From Methanomicrobiales archaeon (GTDB lineage Archaea; Halobacteriota; Methanomicrobia; Methanomicrobiales; JACTUA01), in NCBI GenBank assembly GCA_030019205.1, contig JASEFH010000002.1, positions 1 through 64,000 of the forward strand: 64,000 bases of DNA. Direction: 5' to 3'. The position numbers and the translations under genes were made by a program. Positions within the stretch are counted from its first letter, which is position 1. Each line of letters begins with the position of its first letter. Shown here in pieces: positions 17,985-26,893 of this stretch. The notes under the pieces were generated by a model that saw only the letters and a program-made list of their open reading frames with translations, had not been told where the DNA came from and searched no databases.

Positions 17985-18290
17985 ATGATAGTAGTCGTGA
18001 CCATTCGGCATCCCCCGGAGCTGTGTCTGGCGCGGAGCGAGTACGAAGCGCAAGGAATGCGGTGGATCGAGACGATGGAGGATCGGGCGAAACAACTGGG
18101 GATCACGATCCACGGTGCCTATCTATCGACGATAGAGCATACGTTTTACTTCGTCCTCGAGGTGGATCGGGTCGCTGCGATGGCAGAGTTCTTCGGACCG
18201 CCGATGCTGACGCATCATACGGCCCGCATCTCGCCGGTGATCAACCTTCAGGAAGCAAAGAGTCTCACGTTCATCTCGGAAGCCACCTGA
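17985..18290 (+). CDS. Small alpha/beta protein resembling DUF3303
   Basis: A 101 aa protein starting MIVVVTIRHPPELCLARSEY. The pattern of a hydrophobic first strand, an RWIETMEDRAKQLGI helix, HTFYFVLEVD, then a helix with AEFFGPPMLTHHTARISPV resembles dimeric ferredoxin-like (alpha/beta barrel) families such as DUF3303. No catalytic residues are evident. The ATG at 17985 lies right after the promoter; an open frame continues upstream but would cover the TATA box. Function unknown. Confidence 0.65.
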   Translation: MIVVVTIRHPPELCLARSEYEAQGMRWIETMEDRAKQLGITIHGAYLSTIEHTFYFVLEVDRVAAMAEFFGPPMLTHHTARISPVINLQEAKSLTFISEAT

Positions 18291-18405
18291 GCCGGTCGCT
18301 CACGGCGGCTGGACCGCAGGTTGGACCCGTACCGCGACGGATCTCTCAAAGGAGTAGCATCCTCTCGGCTGAGATCCTGGCCGGGGGAGCTGCGAACCCT
18401 CGCTG

Positions 18406-18792
18406 TCAGGCCACCCGGTAGGTCATGTCCATCTGGGTCGCCTCGTAGAAGACCCGCTCGAGATCGACCTCCGGCGGCGTGTAGGGCGGCGGATTGTAGG
18501 ACAGGATCTCTTTTATATGTTCCCGAACGGGCACAGGGCGATCGCGGACCAGCTGCCGCTGCTCTGCCCGCGAGCATCCTAGGGCGTGGATGTCGAAGTG
18601 ACAGCCGGGGCACAGGACGAGGATCCAGGAATCGAGGTTCTCCACCAGAACATTCTTCCCGGGGATCCGGTGAACCTCCAGGTTCCGCAGGGGATACTCG
18701 CGGCCGCAGAGTTCGCAGGCTCCGCCGACGGCCAGTTTGATCTTCTTGGCCTTCAGCGGGGAGAGATCGGAGGGGAAGGTCACGATGCCCAC
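18406..18792 (-). CDS. HNH-like zinc-binding protein
   Basis: A 128 aa protein with two CxxC pairs, Cys26-x2-Cys29 (GGACELCGRE) and Cys61-x2-Cys64 (VLCPGCHFDIH), flanking His41 (NLEVHRI) and followed by His69. This is the layout of HNH nuclease folds, in which the CxxC pairs bind a structural zinc and the central histidine is catalytic. The C-terminal 50 residues are a family-specific tail. Whether it cuts DNA is inferred. The start coincides with the expected transcription start, so it is probably leaderless. Confidence 0.75.
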   Translation of the reverse strand: MGIVTFPSDLSPLKAKKIKLAVGGACELCGREYPLRNLEVHRIPGKNVLVENLDSWILVLCPGCHFDIHALGCSRAEQRQLVRDRPVPVREHIKEILSYNPPPYTPPEVDLERVFYEATQMDMTYRVA

Positions 18793-18818
18793 CCTGTACG
18801 CAGGGGTACCTCCCGGTA

Positions 18819-18829
18819 TCTATAAAAGT
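18819..18829 (-). promoter_or_regulatory. TATA box of the HNH-like gene
   Basis: ACTTTTATAGA on the minus strand, about 30 bases upstream of the ATG at 18792. Confidence 0.55.
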
Positions 18830-19238
18830 TTGCCGTGCAAGGCCATTCCGATGGAAGTGGACAAGAGTGCAGGTTCCATCGGGGCAGTTCGCATTCATGC
18901 AACCGGATGCCCCATCCCCCCCTCGCCCGGTGAAGGGGACCATGCGCGGCTGCGGTCAGTGAAGGGGGGGATACCTGCATAACTGCCTATCCTGAAGCGA
19001 AAGCCTGCCTGAACCGGAAGATGCTGTCACGGCACAGATGGCTCGTCGTCTCGATGACAGATGCGGGGATCCCCCGATACGCGGCGGATGCAGGCACGCA
19101 CGTCCTCGAGAATCGGATAGGGGCCAGCGATCTTCGGGGTGCGGCCCTTTCCCCCTGTCGGCACGATACAGGATTCAACAGGCTCGAATGGTTTCACGAA
19201 TAACAACCTGCATATGGGAGGAGGTTGCAGGAGCGATC
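18830..19238. other. Intergenic stretch without a recognisable gene
   Basis: About 410 bases. GGAGG near 19218 belongs to the following gene. Nothing else is recognised. Confidence 0.4.
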
Positions 19239-19601
19239 ATGCCGAACGTCGTGCATGTCGATATCCCGGCGGACGATACCGAACGGGCCCGGAAGTTCTA
19301 CGAGAGGCTCTTTGATTGGAAATTCGAAGCCCCTCCGGGAGAAATCGAGTACTACCTGTTCGAGCCGACGGGTGCGCCCGAAGCCCCGGGCATGGGACTC
19401 GGAAAACGGGGAGCCCCGGACCAGAGGATCACGGTCTACTTCGGCGTGGACTCGATCGCGAAGTACCTGAAGAGGGTCGAGGAACTTGGGGGAAAGGTCT
19501 CGCTGCCCTATATGCCGGTCCCCAGCTTTGGAGGCCTCGCCATCTGCGTGGATACGGAGAACAACACCTTCGGTATCTTCGAGCCGCATCCGGAATCCTA
19601 G
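19239..19601 (+). CDS. Glyoxalase/bleomycin-resistance fold (VOC) protein
   Basis: A 120 aa single-module VOC protein: VVHVDIPADDTERARKFYER followed by LFDWKFEAPPGEIEYYLFEP, and a C-terminal GGLAICVDTENNTFGIFEPH. Such proteins form a metal-binding beta-alpha-beta-beta-beta barrel and range from dioxygenases to resistance proteins. His6 (VVHVDIP) and Glu116 (IFEPH) are plausible metal ligands. The substrate is unknown. The start is fixed by the conserved first strand and by GGAGG about 15 bases upstream. Confidence 0.85.
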   Translation: MPNVVHVDIPADDTERARKFYERLFDWKFEAPPGEIEYYLFEPTGAPEAPGMGLGKRGAPDQRITVYFGVDSIAKYLKRVEELGGKVSLPYMPVPSFGGLAICVDTENNTFGIFEPHPES

Positions 19602-20062
19602 AGTGGCGACACCTCCCTGCGGCGCCGGGGAGATCCTGTGACGGTCTCCGTTTCCGGATCCTCCGGGTCCCGGGAGTACCCGATCGTGCCGGAATGATCC
19701 GCAGGACCCTGCAATGCGGATTGCCCGAGCCCTGGCCGCACGATGCCGGCGGGGCTCCGGAGATTCGGCCGAATCTCCCGATTTTCGCTGATCTCTTTCC
19801 GCATCGTGATACGCAGGTCTGCGAACTGGCGTCAGGACCCGATCGCCGCCGCAACGCAGGGATTGTTCCGGATCCGGCGAACCCCCCGATGCCCCCGGCG
19901 CCACCCGGGTTCGCCCCGATCGCACTACGGCTCGTTCGGCAGACATCCCCTGAATGTCGCGTTCCCGCATGCGTCGCCCTGCATGCCAGGATCTCGCGGG
20001 GTAAGTTCCGCCATGCACGCCGAGCACAACGATTATTGCCTCTGTCGGAGAGGGAGACATCC
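19602..20062. other. Intergenic stretch without a recognisable gene
   Basis: About 460 bases; frames on both strands lack recognisable content. GGAGAGGGAGA near 20046 is the ribosome-binding site of the next gene. Confidence 0.4.
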
Positions 20063-20617
20063 ATGCGAATTCCTGATCTGCGTACCATCCTGGTCGTTGG
20101 GATCGTCCTGACGGTGCTGTGCATCCCGGCGTCCGCGCACTCCCCCTCCAACCTCGTTCTCTCCTACGATCCCGCGAAGGGGGAGCTGCAGGCAACCCTC
20201 ACCCACCGGGTGGAGGATCCTGCCACCCATTACGTGCGGAGCGTCAGCGTGGAGGAGGACGGGGGCCCGATGCTGCTGGTTACAGAGTACACGGACCAGC
20301 CCTCCCATGACATCTTCACCTACTCGTATCCCCTCCCGATCGCGCCGGGGACACGGGTGCGGGTGACCGGGGAATGCAACGTGGCAGGAGAGATCCAGCG
20401 GGATTTGGTGATCGGCGGAGAGGCGACGCCTGCGGCAACGACACCGTCGGGGGCAGTGACCCCCAGGATCGCGGGATTCACACTGGTCGCGGTCTGCATG
20501 GCCCTGGCGGTTGCAGGCGTGACCGCCCCCAGGATCAGGCGACTGGCGGGCGCTGAACAATCCTGCATGAACTGCGATCGGCCGGACTGCGCCAGAGAGG
20601 GTCGCGGGGAAAAATAG
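20063..20617 (+). CDS. Membrane-anchored protein with a desulfoferrodoxin/superoxide reductase-like domain
   Basis: A 184 aa protein with an N-terminal signal segment (TILVVGIVLTVLCIPASAHS), a domain of about 90 residues, a Thr-rich linker, a transmembrane helix (FTLVAVCMALAVAGV) and a short tail with CMNCDRPDC. The domain has LTHRVEDPATHYVRSVSV and GECNVAGE, which align by eye with the HP...EHYIEWI and CNxHG elements of superoxide reductase. The Cys of the iron site is kept, but the His of CNxHG is replaced by Ala. The domain would face outside the cell. Either it is a non-catalytic relative or iron binding differs. The assignment is mine by motif and needs a profile search. Confidence 0.6.
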   Translation: MRIPDLRTILVVGIVLTVLCIPASAHSPSNLVLSYDPAKGELQATLTHRVEDPATHYVRSVSVEEDGGPMLLVTEYTDQPSHDIFTYSYPLPIAPGTRVRVTGECNVAGEIQRDLVIGGEATPAATTPSGAVTPRIAGFTLVAVCMALAVAGVTAPRIRRLAGAEQSCMNCDRPDCAREGRGEK

Positions 20618-20743
20618 CCGGTATAGGGCTTTCCTCGATTTCTCAGACGGCATCGCCATACGTATGGACCTGTATACCCGCGGCCCCGAAAGGCGGCAGG
20701 TATGCCGGGTGCAATGCGGTGTCCGGGAGGATAGTCCCGGGAC

Positions 20744-21613
20744 TCACCCCTGAGCCCCGCGGGATTCAGGCAGTCTCACGACAAGGACCGGCCGTCTCAC
20801 CGTATTGACGATATTGAACGCGGTGCTGCCGAGGAGGGCCGCGTTTGCCCGCCCCCTGCCGCGGGAGCCCATCAGGATGAGGGAGACGTCCTCCGCCTCC
20901 GCGACGCGGTCGATCTCATGGGTGGGAAGACCTGCCCGCACCCGCACCCGCACGGAGAAACCCCGGCGGGCCAGATCGTCGCGCAGTCTCCCAAGAGCCG
21001 CCTCCGCGTCCTCCGTGCGGGCCTGCAGGACCTCCGGCGCGACCGCCGGGGCATCTCCGGGAGAGACGACATGCGCCAGGATGATCTCGCCGAGGGACGG
21101 CAGGCGGGGCAGGAGGTCGAGCGGAGCGCTCGACGATTCCGCGAGGTCGATCGGCACCAGGATGCGGGAGAAGATCATCGGGCAGAACTGCTCGTATCGC
21201 GGCCCTTCCAGTGTGTCGAGGACGCGGTGACGCATGATGAGCACGTTCGTCCGCGCTCCGCGGAGGACCGCGGAGGAGACGCTGCCCAGGAGGGCCCGCT
21301 CCAGGATCCCTTTCCCCCTCGCGCCGATGACGATGAGGGAGACCCGCTCGGACTCCGCGATGCGGAGGATCGTACCGGCTGCATCGCCCGCCGGTTCGAC
21401 CCGTGCCGTAACGGAGACTTCCCCGGCCTGCAGCATCTTCTCCTCCTCCGCGAGCTTTAGCCGGGCGGCATCGGGCGATAGCCCCTCCTTCCCGTCCGGC
21501 GAGATGGCGTGAAGGAGGATCACCTCCCGTATCCCCGGTATGGAACGGACGCAGCGTACGACAGCGCGGGCATAGGGGGAGAAGTCCGTGGGCAGGAGCA
21601 CTTTCTCGAACAT
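20744..21613 (-). CDS. Tandem universal stress protein (two UspA domains)
   Basis: A 289 aa protein with two UspA domains. Domain 1 begins MFEKVLLPTDFSPYARA and carries the ATP-binding motif GARGKGILERALLGSVS. Domain 2 begins FSRILVPIDLAESS with GSRGRGRANAALLGSTA. Both keep the G-2x-G-9x-G-S/T pattern, so both should bind ATP. The role is a cytoplasmic stress response, with no precise target known. The ATG at 21613 has an excellent GGAGGTAAG site directly upstream, and a TTTTTTATG TATA box lies at about 21640. Confidence 0.9.
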   Translation of the reverse strand: MFEKVLLPTDFSPYARAVVRCVRSIPGIREVILLHAISPDGKEGLSPDAARLKLAEEEKMLQAGEVSVTARVEPAGDAAGTILRIAESERVSLIVIGARGKGILERALLGSVSSAVLRGARTNVLIMRHRVLDTLEGPRYEQFCPMIFSRILVPIDLAESSSAPLDLLPRLPSLGEIILAHVVSPGDAPAVAPEVLQARTEDAEAALGRLRDDLARRGFSVRVRVRAGLPTHEIDRVAEAEDVSLILMGSRGRGRANAALLGSTAFNIVNTVRRPVLVVRLPESRGAQG

Positions 21614-21649
21614 CTTACCTCCATCCTGAGCGGGCGACCATAAAAAAGG

Positions 21650-22087
21650 CTCCCCCTGCGGCTTACAGGCATGCTGCTCGGAGGATTCTCTGCCCCCATT
21701 CGTTCGATGTCCGGTCGGACGGTGAAGGTAGCGCAGGAGACTGGCAATGCATTCCTCTCTTACTGCCGACTCCCTTGAAGATCGTCGCACTGGCGGAGGG
21801 GGACGGGGAGAGGGTGCGCTCCCCTCCCTACTCCGGTGGATCACCCGAACATCGGGACACCAGTAAGGGGTTTGGAGGGCAGGCAGACCCTATCGACCTC
21901 CCTCCATTAAAATCAGATAGTAATAACACTTTGTTGGAGTCCCTCGCATCTCCAGGGACATCCGGGAGGCTCGGTGGACATGACACGCGGGAGCTCACCC
22001 CCTCTGGCCTGACCCTGTCGCAACTCGGGAGGTGGAAACAAGCCATCTCCCTGCATGGATCGTTCGACGAAGGATCCACCCTGCCGA
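21650..22087. other. Intergenic stretch without a recognisable gene
   Basis: About 440 bases between the Usp promoter and the MFS stop. A short AT-rich island lies near 21900-21935; no gene recognised. Confidence 0.4.
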
Positions 22088-23458
22088 TCACCGCACCGCT
22101 CCCCGTACGGAGGAGAAAACCACGCCGAAGATGCAGAGGACGGTGAAGACGGCAAAGGCCGTATGAACGACCATGAGGAACTGCGCCGAGAGTTCCGGCG
22201 TGATCTGGACCCTGCCCAGGTAGACGGCGAAGATCAGCACGGCGATGGCCATGCTGAGCATCTGCCCCAGGAGCCGCATCGTGCCCAGCGTGCCTGACGC
22301 CACGCTGTAGAACCGCTTCTCGACCGAACTCATGATCGCGTTCGTGTTGGGCGAGGAGAAGAAGGCGAACCCGAGCCCGAGCAGAACAAGGCATCCGACG
22401 AGGTAGAGGAGGGGAGTATCGGGATTCAGGAAGGTGAGGAGGAAGAGGCCGACCGCGATCACCGCCATGCCGGCCGAGGAGACGATGCGGGGCTCCACGC
22501 GGTCGGAGAGCCTGCCGGCGTAGGGAGAGAGCGTTGCCATGACGAGCGGCTGGGAGACAAGGATGAGCCCGGCCGTCTGCGGGGTGAATCCCCCGATGTA
22601 CTGGAGGTAGAGGGAGAGGAAGAAGGTGACCGCGAACGTGGCGCTGTAGTTGATCAGGGCAGCGAGATTGGAGAACGCGAAGACGCGGTTGCGGAGGAAG
22701 AGGTTCACGTGCAGGACGGGGCTCTTCTGGCGGGCCTCGACGGCAAAGAAGAGCAGGAGACCGGCGGTGCCGGCGGCGGCGAGGGCGATGCCGCCGATCT
22801 CGGGGAGGAGCGTGAACCCGGACAGGAGGCTCGCAAGGGAGAGCCCGTAGATGACCGACCCGGCGAGATCGAACGGTTCGCCTCTCGCCTCCGCCCATTC
22901 TCCCGCGAGTCTCCAGTGGACGAGCGCCACCGTGAGGATACCGAGCGGGACGTTCACGAGGAAGATGCCCCTCCAGCCGACGTACTGCGTCACGAGCCCG
23001 CCCAGGAAGGGGCCGGCAGAGAGCCCAACGTAGACCGCCGTGGTGTAGAGGCCGAGCACCCGCCCCCGCTCGCCGGGAGGGAATACCGAGGTGAGAATCG
23101 CGACACCGGTGCCGAAGATCATCGCCGCGCCCATGCCCTGGAGGACGCGGAGGACGATGAGCACGATCGATGAGGGGGAGAAGATGAGTAGCAGGGAAGC
23201 GGCCGTAAAGATGGAGAGTCCGCTCACGAAAACCTTCTTCCGTCCGTGGATATCCGCGTAGCGTCCGAGCGGTACCAGAAAGATGGCGGAAGCGAGGAGG
23301 TAGGCCGTCGAGACCCAGCTGAGCGCCACGGCGTCCATGGCGAACTCCGTGCCGATGGTCGGCAGCGCGATGTTGACGGCAGAGTGGTCGAACGGCGTGA
23401 TGAAACCCGCGAGCACGGCCACCAGCAGGGCCACCCCCCGCATCCCGGTATCGTTCAT
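22088..23458 (-). CDS. MFS multidrug exporter, EmrB/QacA-like (14-helix type)
   Basis: A 456 aa membrane protein of the DHA2 drug:H+ antiporter group. It begins with FITPFDHSAVNIALPTIG, the usual motif D1-type first helix, then LVPLGRYADIHGRKKVF (motif A) and VLQGMGAAMIFGTGVAILT (motif C region). About 14 hydrophobic segments fit the length. The likely role is efflux of toxic organic molecules. It is a single gene with its own promoter and a GGAGGA ribosome-binding site. A truncated paralogue lies at 52886-53580. Confidence 0.92.
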   Translation of the reverse strand: MNDTGMRGVALLVAVLAGFITPFDHSAVNIALPTIGTEFAMDAVALSWVSTAYLLASAIFLVPLGRYADIHGRKKVFVSGLSIFTAASLLLIFSPSSIVLIVLRVLQGMGAAMIFGTGVAILTSVFPPGERGRVLGLYTTAVYVGLSAGPFLGGLVTQYVGWRGIFLVNVPLGILTVALVHWRLAGEWAEARGEPFDLAGSVIYGLSLASLLSGFTLLPEIGGIALAAAGTAGLLLFFAVEARQKSPVLHVNLFLRNRVFAFSNLAALINYSATFAVTFFLSLYLQYIGGFTPQTAGLILVSQPLVMATLSPYAGRLSDRVEPRIVSSAGMAVIAVGLFLLTFLNPDTPLLYLVGCLVLLGLGFAFFSSPNTNAIMSSVEKRFYSVASGTLGTMRLLGQMLSMAIAVLIFAVYLGRVQITPELSAQFLMVVHTAFAVFTVLCIFGVVFSSVRGAVR

Positions 23459-23496
23459 GCAGGTCTTCCTCCTGTACGGAGATAGATCAGCCCCGC

Positions 23497-23506
23497 AAAT
23501 ATAGGT
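23497..23506 (-). promoter_or_regulatory. TATA box of the MFS gene
   Basis: CCTATATTTG on the minus strand, about 45 bases before the ATG, leaving room for the GGAGGA site. Confidence 0.5.
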
Positions 23507-23763
23507 GCATGGTTCGCGGTATCCGCTTTAGCAGAGGTTTCGCGCCGGACGACAGGGCTTCCGCATGCAGGAGAGGGGGATGAGGCACGCGAGAGGCAGA
23601 TCCCAGGGCAGCGCCGCTTGCCGCCCGTGGCAACCTGCCCGAACAGGATACGCTCCCGGGGATTCGGAAGGCATTCTGGCGACCGCTGCAGAACATTGTC
23701 TTTCTGAAAGTATTTCTGCCGGGAGGGTCGACCTATTCTGGAAAATCAGGCAGGGAGCTCTTC

Positions 23764-25044
23764 GTGCATACCGATCAGAGAGTGTTTCCGGCGTCGCCCC
23801 AGGACCAGATGCAGGCGATTGCGCGGGCGTACGTCGACCAGCAGATCCACTGCGTCGTCTCGTTCCGGGGGAGGCTCGATATCCCCGCCCTGAAGAGCGC
23901 GCTCCGCGCCCTGGCATCCGTCGAGCCGTCGCTGGGCTGCCAATTCACCGTCCGCGGCGGGAAGGGCTGCTGGGAGCTCCGGGAGGACGCGGGTGGAGAC
24001 GGATGCCTCTCCACAGTCTGCACCGATACGCCCGATGCAGCGGTGCAGCGGTTTGCGGCAGGAGAGGCGCGCGCCGAGCGGGATCCCCTGGTGCAGGCGC
24101 TCCTCGTGCGTTCGGACTCGTGTGATACGCTCTGCCTCAAGGTCAACCATGTCGTCTCCGACGCGGCGGGCGTAAAGGAGATCGCCTGCCTTCTCGGCGA
24201 TCTCTACTCCCGCTACCTGTCCGACGGCGACTATCGCCCCCTTCGGGGCACGTTCCGGGACCGCAGCCCCTGGCAGCTGCTGCAGCGAGCCGGGCTCTGG
24301 AACCTGCTCCGGTCCGTGCCTGCAGGCATGCCGGCGTGGCCGCGGTTCCGCCTGCCGTGCCGCAGACAGGGCAGGCCCGGGGGCGCGTTCGCCCTCCGGA
24401 CCGTGGGGCCGGAGCAGTTCCGGCAGATCCGGCGGCGTTCGAAGGCTGCGGGCGCGACCATCAACGACGTGCTGCTGACCGCCTTCTTCCGGGGCCTCTG
24501 CCGCACCCTGGACCCGCCGCAGGGCGTGCCGCTCCCCGTCCAGGTCTCGGTGGACATGCGCTACCTCCTGCCGGAGGGGGAGAAGTGCCCCATCTGCAAT
24601 CTCTGCGGGGCGCTCTTCCCCGCATTCGCCTGGCAGCCGGACGAACCCTTCGACGCCACGCTCGCCCGGGTGAAGGAGCGGATGGACCGCTGCAAAAAGG
24701 TGAACCAGGGTCTTGCCAGCATGCTGTTTGCCTCGGGCGCCATGATGCTCGGCTACCGTACCAGCGAGAGGCTCCTCCGCAAGGGGGCGCCGGGGAAGAG
24801 GACGTACCCGCTGCTGAGCAACATCGGCATCATCGACGAGAAGCGGCTTCGGTTCGGAACCGTACCGGTATCCTCGGCATACTTTCTGAGCCCCATCATG
24901 CTCGGCAGCAGCCTGATGATGGTCGTCTCCACGTTCCGCGAGACCATGACCTTCTCCATCGGCTACAACCCCGGGTCCGTGGCGACGGAGTGCATCGAGG
25001 GGCTGATCGGCACCATCCTGCAGGAACTCTCCTCCTTCGCCTGA
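23764..25044 (+). CDS. Stand-alone condensation-domain acyltransferase
   Basis: A 426 aa protein of the CoA-dependent acyltransferase superfamily (NRPS condensation / alcohol acetyltransferase / WS-DGAT relatives). The active-site motif appears as KVNHVVSDAAG, with His129 and Asp133 of the HxxxD type. A second conserved region, DMRYLLPEGE...NLCGALFP, corresponds to the solvent-channel part. There is no carrier-protein or adenylation domain nearby, so it should transfer an acyl group between small molecules or lipids. The start is a GTG with GGGAG upstream. The ATPase at 25262 follows on the same strand; a shared role is possible but unproven. Confidence 0.75.
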   Translation: MHTDQRVFPASPQDQMQAIARAYVDQQIHCVVSFRGRLDIPALKSALRALASVEPSLGCQFTVRGGKGCWELREDAGGDGCLSTVCTDTPDAAVQRFAAGEARAERDPLVQALLVRSDSCDTLCLKVNHVVSDAAGVKEIACLLGDLYSRYLSDGDYRPLRGTFRDRSPWQLLQRAGLWNLLRSVPAGMPAWPRFRLPCRRQGRPGGAFALRTVGPEQFRQIRRRSKAAGATINDVLLTAFFRGLCRTLDPPQGVPLPVQVSVDMRYLLPEGEKCPICNLCGALFPAFAWQPDEPFDATLARVKERMDRCKKVNQGLASMLFASGAMMLGYRTSERLLRKGAPGKRTYPLLSNIGIIDEKRLRFGTVPVSSAYFLSPIMLGSSLMMVVSTFRETMTFSIGYNPGSVATECIEGLIGTILQELSSFA

Positions 25045-25261
25045 CGGCGGTCAGGCCGCAAAGGGGGCAGCCCGTTCGCCGGGGCCGTCCTGTAGCCTGC
25101 CCGGTGACCCGTGCGATGGCAGGGCAGGCCAGGCTGTTCCTGCCGGCAGTGCGGGTGCAGCACCCACGCATCTCCGGCCGGTATGCAGGAGGGCGTCCGC
25201 CATTCCGGCGGAGGGGGCTTTCTGCAGAGAAGTATATGAGGGGATGGAGTAGAGTAGGTAC

Positions 25262-25981
25262 GTGCACATCCGGAGCGTCCGCCTCCTCCACGACTGCTAT
25301 CCGACACGGGACGACTACCCGTTCAACCTGGAGATCTTTCAGGAAACGGACTCGCTCGAGTTCCAGAAGGCGGTGACGTTCTTTATCGGGGAGAACGGGA
25401 CTGGAAAATCCACGCTGCTTGCCGCCATCGCCCGGGCATGTGGCATCGCCATCTGGGAGGACACGGATGGGCGGCGCTTCCACTACAACCGGTTCGAGCA
25501 GGAGCTCTACCGCTGCATCCGGATCGGGTGGATCCGGGAACGCGTTCCGGGCGCCTTCTTCGCCTCCGAGATCTTCCGCAACTTCGCCCGCCTGCTGGAC
25601 GAGTGGGCGGCAGCCGATCCGGATTTGCTGCATTACTTCGGCAGCGAGTCCCTGATGGAAAAGTCCCACGGTCAGAGCCATATGGCGTTTTTCCGGAGCC
25701 GTTTCCGCATCAAAGGGCTGTACCTTTTGGACGAACCGGAGAACGCTCTCTCGCCCCGCATGCAGCTGCAGCTGCTGGGGCTGCTGCGGGAGATCGGCGC
25801 GGCGGGTGACGCCCAGTTCATCATCGCCACGCACTCCCCTCTGCTGCTCGCCTGCCCCGATGCGGAGATCTTCAGCTTCGACGCCCGCCCGATCCGCAGG
25901 GTGTCGTACGAAGATACCGATCACTACCGGATCTGCAGGGATTTCCTGAACGATTACCGGCGGTACCTGGCAGATCGCTAG
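25262..25981 (+). CDS. ABC-type ATPase (AAA_21/AAA_23-like), stand-alone
   Basis: A 239 aa single-domain ATPase. Walker A is GENGTGKST at 43-51, Walker B is GLYLLDEPENAL, and ATHSPLLLACPDAEIF is the switch region with its conserved His. The usual signature loop is weak (HGQSHMAFF). No membrane segment is present, so it is not a normal transporter subunit. Relatives of this COG3910 type are cytoplasmic ATPases of unknown role, some in defence or repair. It starts with GTG. It converges with the methyltransferase gene and overlaps its last few bases. Confidence 0.85.
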   Translation: MHIRSVRLLHDCYPTRDDYPFNLEIFQETDSLEFQKAVTFFIGENGTGKSTLLAAIARACGIAIWEDTDGRRFHYNRFEQELYRCIRIGWIRERVPGAFFASEIFRNFARLLDEWAAADPDLLHYFGSESLMEKSHGQSHMAFFRSRFRIKGLYLLDEPENALSPRMQLQLLGLLREIGAAGDAQFIIATHSPLLLACPDAEIFSFDARPIRRVSYEDTDHYRICRDFLNDYRRYLADR

Positions 25982-26796
25982 GGGGAGCGCTTCACTCCGA
26001 TCCCCTTGAAGAAGGTGTAGGAGAACGAACCGCCGGGCTCTGTCGTGCGGTAGAGGTCGCGGATCCCCCGCTCCCAGGTCTCCCCGTCAACGAGACCCCG
26101 AGCCAGTGCCTCGTCCCGCACGCCCTCGACCATGGCGATGAAGATGTTCCGCACGCCCTGAATGGTCTCCGGGCGGCTCGCGTCGGCGTAGGTGCAGCGG
26201 GGGGTGACCGAGACATCAGTATAGCCGGCGTCCCGCAGCAGGTGGAAGAGCTCCCGCCCGATGAAGGCGTTGCCACCCATCCCCTTCTGGAGATCGACCA
26301 GGCACCGGATCGTCCGCCGGGCGTGCTCGCTGTCCGGGTGGAAGAAGGCGGAGCCGTGGTCGCCCTCGATCACGGTGATGGTCCCGCCGGGGCGGAGTAC
26401 GTCCTTCAGCCCCTCCAGGGCCCGTAGCGGATCGGGGAGGTGCTCGAGAAGGAAGCAGACGAAGACATGGTCGAAGGTTTCCGCCGCGAATGGCAGGTGG
26501 TATACATCCGCCTGATGGAATGCCACGTTCGTGCAGCCGGCTGCCCGCACCCGCTCCTCCGCCCGGGCCAGGGACTCACGAAATATGTCCACCGAGACGA
26601 ATGCGGCCCCGGGGCTGTTCCGGGCCAGGATCACGGTCTGGGCCCCGACGCCACAGGCGGCCTCGAGAACCCGGCTTCCGGGCGGGTAGCGTATGCCGCC
26701 GTGCAGGAGATCGGAGAGTCGGTTGGCCTGGTAGGCCAGCCGCTCTGCTTCCGCATCCGAGCGGCCGTGGACATAGTCGGAGGATGTGCGCGCCAT
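25978..26796 (-). CDS. Class I SAM-dependent methyltransferase
   Basis: A 272 aa protein with motif I VLEAACGVGAQT, motif II acidic residue in AFVSVDIF, FHQADVYHLPF, and FVCFLLEHLPDPLRALEGL. This is a Methyltransf_11/25 type fold. Substrate unknown; the C-terminal 110 residues are family-specific. The ATG at 26796 is chosen because the N-terminal MARTSSDYVHGRSDAEAERL resembles this subfamily and a weak TATA (TTTTAAGTG) lies about 35 bases upstream. It is downstream of the Yip1-type gene on the same strand with a 97-base gap. Confidence 0.85.
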   Translation of the reverse strand: MARTSSDYVHGRSDAEAERLAYQANRLSDLLHGGIRYPPGSRVLEAACGVGAQTVILARNSPGAAFVSVDIFRESLARAEERVRAAGCTNVAFHQADVYHLPFAAETFDHVFVCFLLEHLPDPLRALEGLKDVLRPGGTITVIEGDHGSAFFHPDSEHARRTIRCLVDLQKGMGGNAFIGRELFHLLRDAGYTDVSVTPRCTYADASRPETIQGVRNIFIAMVEGVRDEALARGLVDGETWERGIRDLYRTTEPGGSFSYTFFKGIGVKRSP

Positions 26797-26893
26797 GGGG
26801 CGTTCGTCTGTACCAGTGGCCTCGCATGCACTTAAAACCCACCAAATACGCTCGGGGAGGTCCCGGGCACTCCCGGAAAAATGCGGATTCGGT

